A stretch of DNA of 64,000 bases, taken from positions 25,174,501 through 25,238,500 of the forward strand of contig NC_065574.1 of NCBI RefSeq assembly GCF_937616625.2, read 5' to 3'. The stretch's first letter is position 1. Each line of letters starts with the position of its first letter. The position numbers were made by a program, and so were the translations under genes. The notes under the pieces were generated by a model. That model worked only from the letters and a program-made list of their open reading frames with translations, was not told the DNA's origin and did no database searches. Positions 47,489 through 59,377 of the stretch are shown one piece after another. The stretch comes from Mercurialis annua. Taxonomy: Eukaryota > Streptophyta > Magnoliopsida > Malpighiales > Euphorbiaceae.

Positions 47489-50393
47489 TGTAATATCCCG
47501 GAAATTTTTTAAAATTTTCTAAATATGTTTTCGGTAATAAATTGAATTTTTCCGGGGGGCGGTTCGATTCGTAGTTTAATTTTTGGTCCGGTTCAATTTC
47601 AGATATTTGTGTGGTTCTTTTTATTTTTGGTGGTTCAACCAAAATGGTTGAACCATCACGTGTGAATCAGGTCTCGAAAGAGACCTGACCCAAAAGGGAG
47701 GATTCTCGTTCGAGAATTGTGATTCTCGAACGAGACCTCAGCATTTTTAGCTGAGTCTCGTTCGAGAATTAGCATTCTCGAACGAGAATGCCTCAGAATT
47801 GCTGGTCTCGTTCGAGACCAGCCAGACCCGTGTGAGGAGGGTAGTTTGGGGCTATTTTTCACTGTTTTCCGAAGCCTTAAATACGTAAAACTTTTACCCT
47901 AATCATTCTCCATACTTCAAACATACACTAGCAGTCAACAACTTCGATCATTCTCTGAAATTTGCTGCTCATAATTCCTCTTGAAGTTTGCTGAAATCAT
48001 CGGTAGGTATGTCTTAAGTTTTCAGTTTTCGGTTTATGAACGGCATTCCGTATTTTTGATTGTTCTTGCTCGTTTCTAGATCGAAATTGATTTCGTTCGA
48101 TCTCAGACGTTGTGGACTCAATTCTCTACATTTCCCTATCTCGTTTACGCCAAACGGTACGCTATCGATTTCGTTTCAATCGCCGCACGGTTTCCGTTTT
48201 AAGGTTTCATAATCTGTTTTGTTTGAAATGTTCTTTACTGTCGAATCCTTTACTTGGCTGGACTATATCCTTGCTGCATTTGAAATTATAAATCACTGCT
48301 TATGTTAGGTGTTTGTCGATTTAGCTCAGTTAAAATCATCCCTTCGCTTTCCGGATTGTTGTTCATCATTTCTTCTAAAACGAACAATCACAGTGGGTTG
48401 GATCAATTCGTATTTATTTTGAATTCATGATTGTGATATGTTGAAATCAAGTAGTTATTGGATTAAATCATTAAAGAGTTGTAAAAATTGTTGATTAATG
48501 GATTAATGAATTTTGCCTCATAGTTTAGTAACTTGTTTTATGAAGAAAATGGTGTCTCAAGCGGGTTCATTTTTTTGAAATGGTGAAGATGGCTTATTAG
48601 CCACTTTGGTTATCAAATTGTTTTGTTTGAATTAATTGAATCCTTTAAGTTATTGTCAATTGTTTCGATAATAACTTTGATTTAAATAGACATATTGTAT
48701 ACGTAAAATTTTATAACTTAAATTAATATAATTACTCGGGTAATTATATGTAATTTTAATTGTAATGAAAATTTGGTTAAATTGCGGTTTAGCCCCTAAA
48801 GTTTTAAAAGACTTAATTAAGTAAAATTTTATCTATTGGATAACTTTTGGGTTTTGATTAAATTATGAATTAGTAACTTGAAATCGAATAATTAAATTGA
48901 TTTTGGATACCAAATTGGCAAAAGTACAATTTAGTCCCTAATTGGCAAAAGTACAATTTAGTCCCTAATTGGCTAAAGTTCAATTTAGTCCCTAAACTTT
49001 TATAAACTTAAAATGGTTAGATTTTTGGGCTGTAACTTGGGTTACTTGAAATTGAAGTTATTGAGTTCCGCTTTTAAAATGGTTTATTATTTTATGGAAT
49101 TATTTTTTTAATATAGACTCGGGTTTATATTTGATAAACGTTTTGAGTCGGGTTAGACCTGGGTCACCCGACAAGTGAGGTTAGCTTGGTAGTTAATGAT
49201 AACTCGGCTAACCCACTATTTGGAAAATTATTTATTATTTAAAGATTATTAAATAATATTTATAAATTGGATTTTAAGCGAGAACTCAATAGACTTGTAT
49301 TAATTGGGCTTTATTACCTATTGGGTATTTTTGTGTTAATTTGGTTTGTTTTATTCCGACGTGTTATCTGTGCTAGTCCTATGTGGTGTCTAGTACTCTC
49401 TAGAGTTAGGGTCTGCTTTTAATAATTATTTTATTTGTCTAGACCCGTCTATTGTTCGTGCTCCAGAGGCGAACCAGGATTAGTTGCTTGCCGGTATTCA
49501 CGTGGATTAGCAAGCAGTGAGTTTGTACTTACTATCTACCGCTTTATTAAGTAAATTGTTATTTTAATATTAAATATATATACTGTACGTATATTTCGAA
49601 CTGTTTTTATATTATGGCTCTTAGTTGGAACATGCTACCTAATGGGCATCATTAGGACTGCGTGCGCACCGGTATTGATCTGGGTAAATTATATATGGAA
49701 ATATGGTAACTCGGTGTGAGCGTAGCTCTCGGGACCAAGTAGAGTAACTCGGTGTAGCTCAGCTCTCGGGACTCTGGTATAAGTGTGGTCAGTGGTAACT
49801 CGGTGTAGCTCAGCTCTCGGGACCAGACCTATTGGATTATGTTTATTATTTAGAATTGTGGATTAGGGTTCCAACTATTATTCGTAATATCGTTATTAAA
49901 TGTTTTAAACGGTTTTTAAAGTTTTCGGTATAAACTCATCTCAGTATATCTGACCCTGTTGTTTTTCCAATTTTCCCCAGGGTTATGATCTGAGAGAGTC
50001 TGGTGATCTCCGCATTTACTTTTCCTCGGAGGTTCCTTTTATTTTTAATAAACTGTAAAACTGTTTTATACTTACACCGCAGTAGTAACTAGACGTCTTT
50101 ATTATTATTATATATTTTGTCGGATTGGTTCGACTGGTTATATTGCTTTGGCATGGTATATTATTTACATTGGTTTATTATAAATCTATTTTAGACTCGG
50201 AATTGAATAAGCATGTTATATTAACTGTTGAATATTATAACTGCTAGATTTAGGGTGAAGTCTCGGTTGCCCCGAGCATTGGTTTTCTGCAGGTTTATAT
50301 GTTTATATATTAAACGAAAGGCTAGCTACGGGTTTTGGTACTACATTACCCATACCTAGCGCCGGTCGCGATTCATGAAAATGGATCGTGACA
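47489..50393 (+). repeat. Element C 3' LTR
   Basis: 2,905 bp, followed by TTTAT (50394-50398). Core array at 49704-49829, GGCAT hairpin at 49638-49656. Confidence 0.9.
47669..47822 (+). other. Element C 3' LTR palindrome array, expanded
   Basis: Same array as in the 5' LTR but 51 bp longer: an extra block gives further GATTCTCG- and GTCTCG-type arms and a CTCAGC/GCTGAG stem. The last unit is a full CTGGTCTCG-TT-CGAGACCAG stem here, whereas the 5' copy has a mismatch. Confidence 0.8.
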
Positions 50394-50398
50394 TTTAT

Positions 50399-51044
50399 TA
50401 TGTTATATATATGTTTTGTTTTTAAATGCGATGTTATTTTATATAACGCCATTAGTAACATGTTAACTCGCTCAGTGTTGTATGACCCCCCAACTGTGTT
50501 TTATTTCAGGTGATAGCATTTGAAGACATGGACTTCCATTCTTGTTTCGGAAGTCTGCGATATTCGAAGTATGTATTAAAGTATGCTTCAATTCGTAGAG
50601 TTGCAGTAGTCAGTAGATGTCAAACTATATTTGATTTTTGTATCGAACGAGGTTCAGTTGTTAACTCTGATTTCATGAAATATATATATATATATATAAA
50701 CTAGGTTTCATAAAATTATGTTTTCATCTATTTGAAATTTCGCCACTTACCTATGAACGAAATTGGTTACGTTATGAAATGGTATGATTTGAAACAGGGT
50801 TTTGCTGGATATGAGTTATCGCTTTGTAAGATCCTGATTTCTAAAATCGTTTTGCATCGGTTTTCAGTAAATTGGATTTGATATTTTAATATCTATAATT
50901 GTATCGTTTAAAGAGTTATCTAAAAACGTGATATGTTTAATTATTTGCAAAAAAATTCTACTCATTTTAGGCTTGCTACGGGTTCCGGAGCAACCACTCC
51001 TGTTCCTTAGCGCCGGTCTTGACCCTCGATTTTGGGTCGTGAAA
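50399..51044 (+). repeat. Element B 5' LTR, distal piece
   Basis: Resumes after element C and ends with 'ggcttgctacgggttccgg..cgccggtcttg..gggtcgtgaaa'. The terminal GTGACA has decayed to GTGAAA. Confidence 0.8.
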
Positions 51045-51048
51045 AATG

Positions 51049-51060
51049 TGGTGTCAGAGC
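51049..51060 (+). promoter_or_regulatory. Element B primer-binding site, decayed
   Basis: TGGTGTCAGAGC, one change from the iMet-type site, four bases after the LTR. Confidence 0.75.
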
Positions 51061-54000
51061 AGTTGATCCAGGATACCACTGCTTTGTGTATGAGTCTACC
51101 TAGGAACTACTGCAGCATATAGGATTTGAGTCATGTCTTTGATCAGTTTTGATTTGATTTTAAAATTTTCAATTCTCCTCCCTAGAATGCGAGTCTGTTT
51201 GTACGTTCAATAGGATTGTTTAACGAGATGCGCATGCGTAGATATTCTGTTTATGTCTAAGATGTTTGGCTTATGTTTAGATGCTTCGCTTAAGCATTGA
51301 CATGCCGTTTTTGCGTTCGATTTGATACATGGATATATGCTTGGCATCTTAGTATAACATAGTCATGTTGCGATTGTTGTAAGTTATGACAAGCAAACTA
51401 GATAATTAGTATTTATACGACTCAATGACGAACCTAGTATATCAAGCATCGTGCTATATGAACATGCTATTGAAGTCATACGATGGAGACGCCAAAGGAC
51501 GATCTTTAGAAAGGCGTGGATCCAAGGAAGTGGAAGAAGCTTTAAGCTACAGAGTTTAAGGTCTGGAGAACTTACAAAACTAAAGATTTATAACTTGTTC
51601 AAAGTTATTTGTTTAAACGGTTTTATAAGCATAATTGTGCCTAGACCAAAGATAGAATTGCATTACTGCCATGACATAACTAGAATTACATCACTACATA
51701 CATGAATGCACGTATTAATAGGACATGCATCATATGCATTTTGCTCAGACAAGGAGTAAGTTGTGGCAACTCTTTGGGGATGAGAGATGTCATCACCCTA
51801 GTGCACAATTATGCTAATGTTTAAAGGATTTAAAATATGATTTATTTTTAAAAAAGGGCCATTTCCTTTGAATTTCAAGGATGATTGAACTATGTTTTAA
51901 AGAGATTTGTTTTAATGTAAGTATACCTAGACCGGAACTCTGTAACGAAGGTAAGAAGGCACAGCGAACGTGTATAAGAGCGCGAACTAGGAGTTTTATG
52001 TTAGAAAGGTACGAAGTTAGCCAAGGTTCTACGATCTATTATGAGATTAGAATAACAAGGTGTACACAATTAATGAAGTATTGAACGACGAATTAGAGTG
52101 TCCCTATCTGTAAACGAAGTGATTAGGACCCCAAGCTATAAGATACTAGGAGTACGAAGGATGGTAGTTGAACATAGTAATCAACCTATTGATTCAACAT
52201 TACGGATACATAGATAATATCTACAAGTGGATGACACGAGTTTTACGCAATATCAGGAGATCGTCGAGTCTAGTAAAACCAAGATGTATTTTGATTGAAC
52301 CGTTGGATCGGTTTACTATCGGAGTATGTTGTTCCTAAGAAGGATATTTAGGTTTTAACCATTGCGATCATCAAACGGAGAACTAAGTGGTAAGTTTTAT
52401 AAGAATGTTGATGAAAGACGTATATACATGATGAATCTAGAAAACAAACTGCGAAAGTGTTAGGCATATAAAAGTATGAACGTAAGAAGTGTATGGTGTA
52501 AAGTATATGATTAATGAAGTTAAAAGATGGATTACATTAGTTGCATGGAGTATGTTAAGAAGCTGCAAAACCAAGCAGGATGTTATGCGGTTAGGAAATT
52601 TTGACCGACAGATTGAGGAATAAGTACATGTATATGGAATGTAGGCGAAGCATAAGACCACACAATTTAAATGTGAATGGCATGGAGTACAACGGTTAGT
52701 ACAATAGTTATGGGATGTCGACGATGATCCTTAAGTAAGGACGTAGACAAAAATTACCCGAAAGAAAAGATGCATGAGATGACGAAGACATTTTGGATAT
52801 AAAAGGTATAAAGGATCATATGTTAGAATCGATAGAGAAGCTAGAATGAGACAGCGCTCGAGAAAAATAGTGTGCTAAGGACAAAAGTACTCAGATAAGA
52901 ATTTTACAATAAGAAGGGGAGAAATTAACGTGAGCAAGAAGGTGAAACAAGCGTTACATAAAAGAAAATTGAGTTATGTTGGGATTTAAAGAGAAAGAAA
53001 GATATAGGAAATCAACAAAGACATAAGACCCTAAAGTATGATAGGAGAAGCGATAAAGAATGAGTAATATTTCAATGGGTTGAGTATTGCGGGTAAAGGA
53101 AAACCGCTCATTAGATGCAATGGAATAGGTAAATGGAAAAGGCACTTAATGAATAAATTAAAGAATGAGGAAGTGAATAGTTAAAGTTATGATATCGAGA
53201 ATGAAGTTGTAGTATAAGGACATGGTACCAATAGACATCATACCAATGGACGATAAGATGAGTTTGACATTATGTAACTCTAAAGCTAACAGATACATCA
53301 ACTATATCTAAACAGTATATCGACATATGATATAAGTTTATTCTTTGACTATTGTCAGAAGTTCAATAGTGGTCCATAAATAATTTGGATAAGAAGAAAG
53401 AACACGGAGAACATTAATGATCAATGCATGAACTCCTGAGAGATTAACAGAACAAAGTCAAGCTTATCTAGTGCCAATAATGTCTGTCTTAGGATCCAAA
53501 AAGTCTCAAGAGTCATTTGGACAGGTCGGGGCGATAGTACATGGAAGTAACTAGTACAAAAAAAATCGATAAAGTCTTAAAATTTTAAGAGTATTGCTAA
53601 GATCGAATATAAAATTCGACATGGATTTTGCACAGAAAATTAAGAATGGTTTAAAGGAATGTGATAGTAGAAGACTGAGATTAGTCTTAATGACATAATA
53701 AATTTCAGTGTTGGATGCATCACATAAGTATTACCGAATATTAATGCATTTTATATCGAGGTGATCCAAGGAAAATAACGTTTAAGATTGTCACTGGAGG
53801 TGCAACAATGTAAAATGGAATAAAACACAACGATAAAGGAGTAAACGATCAAGGAAATAAATGAAATTGTGTAGTGCAAAAGGCAAAACACAAGAAAGAT
53901 AGTGCTAAAAAATGGATCTAAGGGGTACCCGATGGAATAAGGAGTTACGTCAAGGACAAGACGTGAACAAATGGATGTATAAGGAGTTGATTATTAGAAA

Positions 54001-55183
54001 ACTGTGAGAAAGAAACGAAGAATGATTATAGAAGTCTAAAGACGTTACTTTTATAATTCCAAATATAGGTCATCCACGAATTTATAACCCAACGTAGAAT
54101 GACTTTTATGAAGGAGGTATATCGGAGAAAGAAGTAAAGTATCCATCAAGCATGACAACCAAAAGGATAATCAAGTTTAATTAATTAAACTTGATGCATA
54201 CAAGAATTATAGGACTTTATAAGGACTCGAAGCAAAGTTATTTGAGAACTTCAGCATAGTAGTTTTAACAAACAATATAGCAATATAACAGCGCGAAGAA
54301 TAAGATCAAATGCAGAAAAGTGTCATTAGATGAAGAATATCTAATGAAAACAATAAGACACTAAGGTAAAGAGAACACTGTTAGCTATTAACAAAAATAG
54401 ATCACTAAACTAACCCGCAACTTGAAAGTATGAAATACAGCTTTAAGGAAGGAAAAAATGATACCAGTCTGATAAATAAAAATGGAATTAAAGGGTCGAA
54501 AAATGAGATATACCATGGAAGATGGACCTGAAACAAATCAAATAATGCCAAGAGTGCACTCAACTTCATTAGAATCAATACCAGGAAACCATGAAGTGCG
54601 AAAAGAAAATATTAATTTAAACCTTATACGTTTAGGAAAACGTATATGAACACCGCAAAAAGGGCAAGCGCTATGAAAAGATTTTCATGATCTAATTAAG
54701 ATCACTTCGATAAAGACATAGAAATAAAGATGGAGAAATTCTAAGAAAGATTTGACTCATGATACAAATCATGATGTTAACAAGTTAACAAAACAAAGGT
54801 AACAACAAGTAACAAGGATATAGTATCTTTCCACTCTACATGAAACCAGAGTGAAGTTAAGTGTCATAAGAAAAAAAAAAATGATAAAATGATGGACATA
54901 AAATCAAGATTATTAAAACTACAAGTGAGGCAATTACTTTGGATAAGTAATTCGAGTAATGGAAATTCAGAAACTTTATTTACAACAAGTAAATGGAAGA
55001 TCGTCAAGGAATGACGACATAAGAAAATTTAAGGAACACAGTGAACTACAAAGACGAAGTTGTTAAAACTTAATATCTAAGTAACAACAGTATAAAGAGT
55101 AAGATTTTAAGTTGTTATAAGGAAAAATAAAAACTGCTAAGAAGTGTAATACTTGATAGATAAGAGTATTATTATAATTATTA
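51061..55183 (+). other. Element B interior, no coding capacity
   Basis: About 4.1 kb, A/G-rich on this strand, dense with stops in all frames. The hairpin GATGA-GAGATG-TCATC (51779-51794) and flanking 'aataggacatgcatcatatgcatt' align with interiors of D and F. A perfect 24-bp palindrome lies at 54171-54194 (half-site TCAAGTTTAATT). No gag-like frame could be found. Confidence 0.65.
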
Positions 55184-55218
55184 AAATTCGAGGACGAATT
55201 TTTATAATGGGGGAAGAA
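55184..55218 (+). promoter_or_regulatory. Element B pre-LTR hairpin and polypurine tract
   Basis: AAATTCG-AGGA-CGAATTT (55184-55201), then AATGGGGGAAGAA (55206-55218). Confidence 0.8.
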
Positions 55219-56551
55219 TGTAATACCCCGTACTTTTAAAAGTACCAAGTAAGATGCCACGAGGTATAAGTGCGTGAATTTAATCAAGAACATCGGAATT
55301 AAGTTTGAGAAATAAGAATTTAGACTGAAACGAGTCTATTAAAAGTTATCGTAAAATAATAATTCAAGTGGACATTATTATTTGATAAATTGGATTTTAA
55401 CGGGACTAAAGAGAAATAAATTAATTAAAATAATATAAATAAAAAGTCTCGAGATAATAAATTTTACGATAAAGTTTGTAAAATAAAAATCAAGGAACTA
55501 AGATTAAATTTTAGTAATTTGGACAAAAAGTATTTTAATTAACCGGAACTTGATTATCGAAATAAGAAAAATGATATAAATTATTTATTGGACCCGGACA
55601 AATAAATAATGCGATGGACTCTATTATTTATCGATAAAGAATAATCGACCAGGTTCCGTTTAATTATGAAAACAATTTGGTATAAATTTAGAAGAATTAT
55701 AAATCGAAGGATTGAATTGTAAAAGGTGCACAATTCAAGCATTAGAGTATTATTTTTCCCAAATTAACAAGATGAGGACATCTATCCCTCCACCTCTTCA
55801 ATTTCTATTGCCATCTAAAATCATAAAATTAAAAAAATTAAAACTCAAACCCTCATTTTTGTAGATCACAGAAGCACCATCTCCATAACCTTCACCTTGA
55901 CCTCTGACCACGACAATCATCGTAACTCGACGATCCGTCCACCGTTTTTGATGAATTAAGCTCGGTTGGAGAGCTAACTCACTCACAGACAAGGTAACCT
56001 CTTTAGTCTTTAATTCAGTTAAGAATAAAGTGGTATTTGCTGAGATTAAGTAGAGTGATTTTCTGCTTTGGTAAGGTTGCCGAAAATTCATTTTTGATGT
56101 TGTGTTTGGGTGAGATTATTGAGAGTTATGTTATGTGTTTTTAAGTGTGTAAATGGAAGAATCTTTGGCTGAACTCAAGAGCACGTTAGAGTGGGATTAC
56201 GATGAACGGAATTTGCTCCGGTGAGCAGCAAATTCTGCTCTTATGAGCAGAATTCTGCCTTCGGCAGCTCTGCTCTTGTGAGCAGAGCTGAACAGCACTT
56301 TGAGGGCTGCAATTGCAACCCTCGGCTGTCGGGGAAAGCGGAAATTTAACGCTCGTTTTGTCCCATTCGTGTGGTTTTTACTTCGTGTAATTAGGCGTAA
56401 GTTTGACGGTTTTGCGATGGATAATACAACGACATAAGTTAGCATGGAAGTGTTTTTAAGAGATGAATTTAAAGTACGAAAATGTATAGATGATACATTT
56501 TTAAGGTTAATACGAAGTTGATTGATTAATAGTAGAATTTATGTTTAAGTC
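55219..56551 (+). repeat. Element B 3' LTR, proximal piece
   Basis: Matches 13877 onward, with about 120 bp extra after 'aataagaatttag'. It is cut at AAGTC (56547-56551) by element G; the rest is outside the window. Confidence 0.85.
56231..56289 (+). other. Element B 3' LTR palindromes
   Basis: AATTCTGCTC-TTAT-GAGCAGAATT (56231-56254) and AGCTCTGCTC-TTGT-GAGCAGAGCT (56266-56289). The first has no counterpart in the 5' LTR, showing gain or loss of whole palindromes. Confidence 0.8.
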
Positions 56552-57201
56552 TGTAATAACCCGAAAATTAAAGGGTTAAAATATAGCCACGTGTCTAATA
56601 TTTTATTAGACGGGAGTAGGTAAATTAAATTTAAAGATAAATTTAATTTACAAGTGTCCCTAAATTTTTAATATGGCTATAGGATTACAAATTTAAATTT
56701 TTAGAATTTAAATCTGATTAACTATATAGTTAACGGAGACAATATGGATTTATGAATTGGGTGCAGAATAATTCATAAGCCCCTAGCGAATATATATTTG
56801 GTGCTAATATTCACGAAATATTTTAAAAAGGTTATCGTGAAAATTTGATAAAATTTGAAAGTAGAAATTTTATCAAGCGCAGTTAATGCGGACTTAATAA
56901 ATCGAAAATGATTTATTAAGAATAAAATATAAGTTGGATGGGAATAAAAATTATATTTTTATTTTTGTTATATTTTATTTGATTTTTGGTATAATTTTCA
57001 CAAAATTCGAAAGTCATTTTCATTTAGGCTAAGGACGACTAGTTTAGAAATCGGTTTAAAGTGCATGATTGAGCTAGTAGTAAAACGCACTTTAACCAAT
57101 ACTATATATATGTCATTTGATATCAAAATAAGGTACAGAAACCTTATTTTCTTCTTTTACTTAGCAAAAGTGAGCTGCATAAACTCTGAACGTGCGGCGA
57201 C

Positions 57202-58142
57202 CAATGTTTTTAAAACCGGACTGGAAAGCGAACTGGCTTCATCGGGGGTTTACGGTTCGACCGGTTCAACCGGGTTGGATCAGATTTATAATTTTAATAA
57301 ATAAAAATGATTTAAATTAAAAATAACTAATTTTATATATAAAAAATGATAAAAAATTTATGAAAATTATTTTTAAAATTTTACTATGCAAAATATAATT
57401 ATAAGTGATCAATGTTTAAAAATATATAGAATAATTACTTTTTATGAGAAAAAAAATAATTTTTTTTTGTCAATTAAATTAAAATTATACAATTAAAAGT
57501 TATAAATAAAAAATATAATGATATATTTAATTAAAATTAATTATTAAATTTGTGAAGTGTAATTATAATTGATCAATTAATTGTATATGAAATAATTTTA
57601 TTGTATAAGAAGTTAATTTTTTAAAAAATAGAAAGATTATTAATTATAGTAGTCAAATTTAATAAGTGAAAATGTGATAGTCTATTTAAATAAAAATATA
57701 TTAAATTTAATTGTGTGAAATTTATTAAGAACAATAAATATTTTAAAAAATATATAGAATGACTAAATTGTACTATAAGAAAATAAAATCTATTAGTATA
57801 TATGAGAGAGAGAAAAGGTAGTGGATAAGAGAGAGAAAAAAAAGTTGTGTAAGAGAGAGAAAAAGAAAGTGTTATGTAAGAGAGAGAAAAATACATGTGT
57901 TGTGTAGTTGAAAAATTGACACATGTGTAGTGGATCACAAATTAGACAAAAAAATAACTTTTCCATTCACTTTTTAAAAAAACCGGATTCATCCGGTTTT
58001 GGTCATAAACCTTATTTTCCCGGTTCAATCCGGTTTCTGACCGATTTTTTAGCTATACGATTTTTATCCATAACCGGATCGGACACCCGGCCGGTTCCCG
58101 GTTAACCCGGTCCGACCGGCCGGTCTGGTTTTAACAACATTG
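57202..58142. mobile_element. hAT-like non-autonomous element, 941 bp
   Basis: The ends are inverted repeats: CAATGTTTTTAAAACCGGAC on the left, and CAATGTTGTTAAAACCAGAC as the complement of the right. The flanks GCGGCGAC (57194-57201) and GTGGAGAC (58143-58150) agree at 6 of 8 positions, fitting an aged 8-bp TSD. Ends are rich in CCGG-type words and the middle is AT-rich; no transposase frame. The family call rests on TSD length and ends. Confidence 0.6.
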
Positions 58143-58415
58143 GTGGAGACGATTAGGGTTTCGTCCGTTCGATCGGTTTCTCGATTCTAACTCCATTTCT
58201 TCAACGATTACTCAAGTAATCGAGGTATTAAACCCGTATTAAAAGTTTGTTTTGATATATTTTGATATATTTCGAATATATATTCGTTTATAAACGATTA
58301 CCGTATCGAATCGAACGTAAACGTATTATTTTTACGTTTCGAACGTGAATATGGATATATTGGAATGTGTATATGTGTTAGGGGCTGAAAAACGGGGTTA
58401 AGGCACGTCGTAAAG

Positions 58416-58560
58416 CCCGGGAAATAGACTTTCCCGGGGCTGTGCACTCGGGTGCACGACCGTGCACCCAAGGTGCACGACCGTGCACCAATGTGGGGTG
58501 CACGATCGTGCACTTCCCTGGGGTGCACGATCCTGCACCCAAGGTGCACGATCGTGCACC
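58416..58560 (+). other. Element G hairpin and palindrome array
   Basis: CCCGGGAAA-tagac-TTTCCCGGG (58416-58438) corresponds to the element F stem CCCCGGAAA/TTTCCGGGG with a compensated pair. Then GGGTGCACG-AC-CGTGCACCC (58450-58469), GGTGCACG-AC-CGTGCACC (58472-58489), GTGCACGATCGTGCAC (58498-58513), GGGTGCACGA/TCcTGCACCC with one mismatch (58521-58540) and GGTGCACGATCGTGCACC (58543-58560). GCACGTCG precedes at 58403. Confidence 0.85.
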
Positions 58561-59251
58561 GTGCCGAGACACCGACGAGAGGGGACTTTTCGGGGCTTTT
58601 CCCTATGAACTTGACGTAGTTTCGTTGGTCCGAAAACGTTTTAAAACGATAACTTGTTTTGGAAGAAAGTGAAAAGGTTTTATAACCTAAACTTAAAGAC
58701 TTTTAAAAGGAAATTTTAAAAGTAAAGTTAAACGTTTATAACGGACTTTAAAATAGTTAAAGTTGACGTTCAAACGGTTTAAAGATTTAGCAATCGGTTT
58801 TGCTAAATACTTAGTATATTACTGAGAATTGTTTTGACAATTGGGTCTATACTATAAAAGGTTTTTTTTAGATTTTGTGATACCTAAAATAACTTCTAGA
58901 GAGAAGTTAGAACGTTTTCTCAAAAATGAGAATTAGTACTATGGTTTTTAAAGAAAACAGACCATAAGTGTTACGTGTTTATATGATTATATGTTTGACC
59001 TAGATCTAGGTTTATGAACCTAGAAATTTTATAGGAAACATATATTGATATGTTTTATCTTGTTTGCTTTGTGTGTTTAGTCCGACTAGCTAGCCAGCAG
59101 TCTGACCTCAACCACAGGATTAAGTTCCAGACCTAGCGGTTTTTGTGAGTTCATTTGTTTACTTTTGAATATTAGTATTCAATTGTTTTTAAATCCATAA
59201 ATCGCACTAAGTATGAAACTTAGCTAAGGAAGATACACTGAAATGAGCTAT

Positions 59252-59268
59252 CTATTGGGCAACAATAG
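59252..59268 (+). other. LTR hairpin CTATTG-GGCAA-CAATAG (element G)
   Basis: Same place and flanks as in other families ('gagctatc..actgtgtgataaccgg'). Confidence 0.6.
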
Positions 59269-59333
59269 GACTGTGTGATAACCGGTGTTAATGAACTAGA
59301 TGAGAGGTAAATATTATAAGGATACATATTGAG

Positions 59334-59377
59334 ATTAGGTTTTAAGCCAGATGCTTGTAAAGCGGCTTAAACCTAAT
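59334..59377 (+). other. Long hairpin of element G LTR
   Basis: ATTAGGTTTTAAGCC (59334-59348) pairs with GGCTTAAACCTAAT (59364-59377) apart from a one-base bulge, enclosing a 15-nt loop. It occupies roughly the position of the core arrays in other families. Confidence 0.7.

Larger units (their letters stand above)
16713..50393 (+). mobile_element. Element C: Tekay/Del-like chromovirus with degenerate gag-pol, split by element D
   Basis: It is bounded by TTTAT on both sides (16708-16712 and 50394-50398). LTRs start TGTAATATCCCGG and end GTGACA. Without element D the element is about 11.2 kb. Order is LTR, iMet-type primer site, gag, protease, reverse transcriptase, RNase H, integrase with chromodomain-like tail, polypurine tract, LTR, which defines a Ty3/gypsy chromovirus. 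The frame is ruined by eight TAG and one TGA codons and two frameshifts. It inserted into the 5' LTR of element B and was later hit by D. Confidence 0.92.

Noticed and set aside
58298..58672. Overlapping frames on both strands with repeated HDRAP and GARSCT-like words
   Set aside because: They arise from the element G palindromes, which read alike on both strands.
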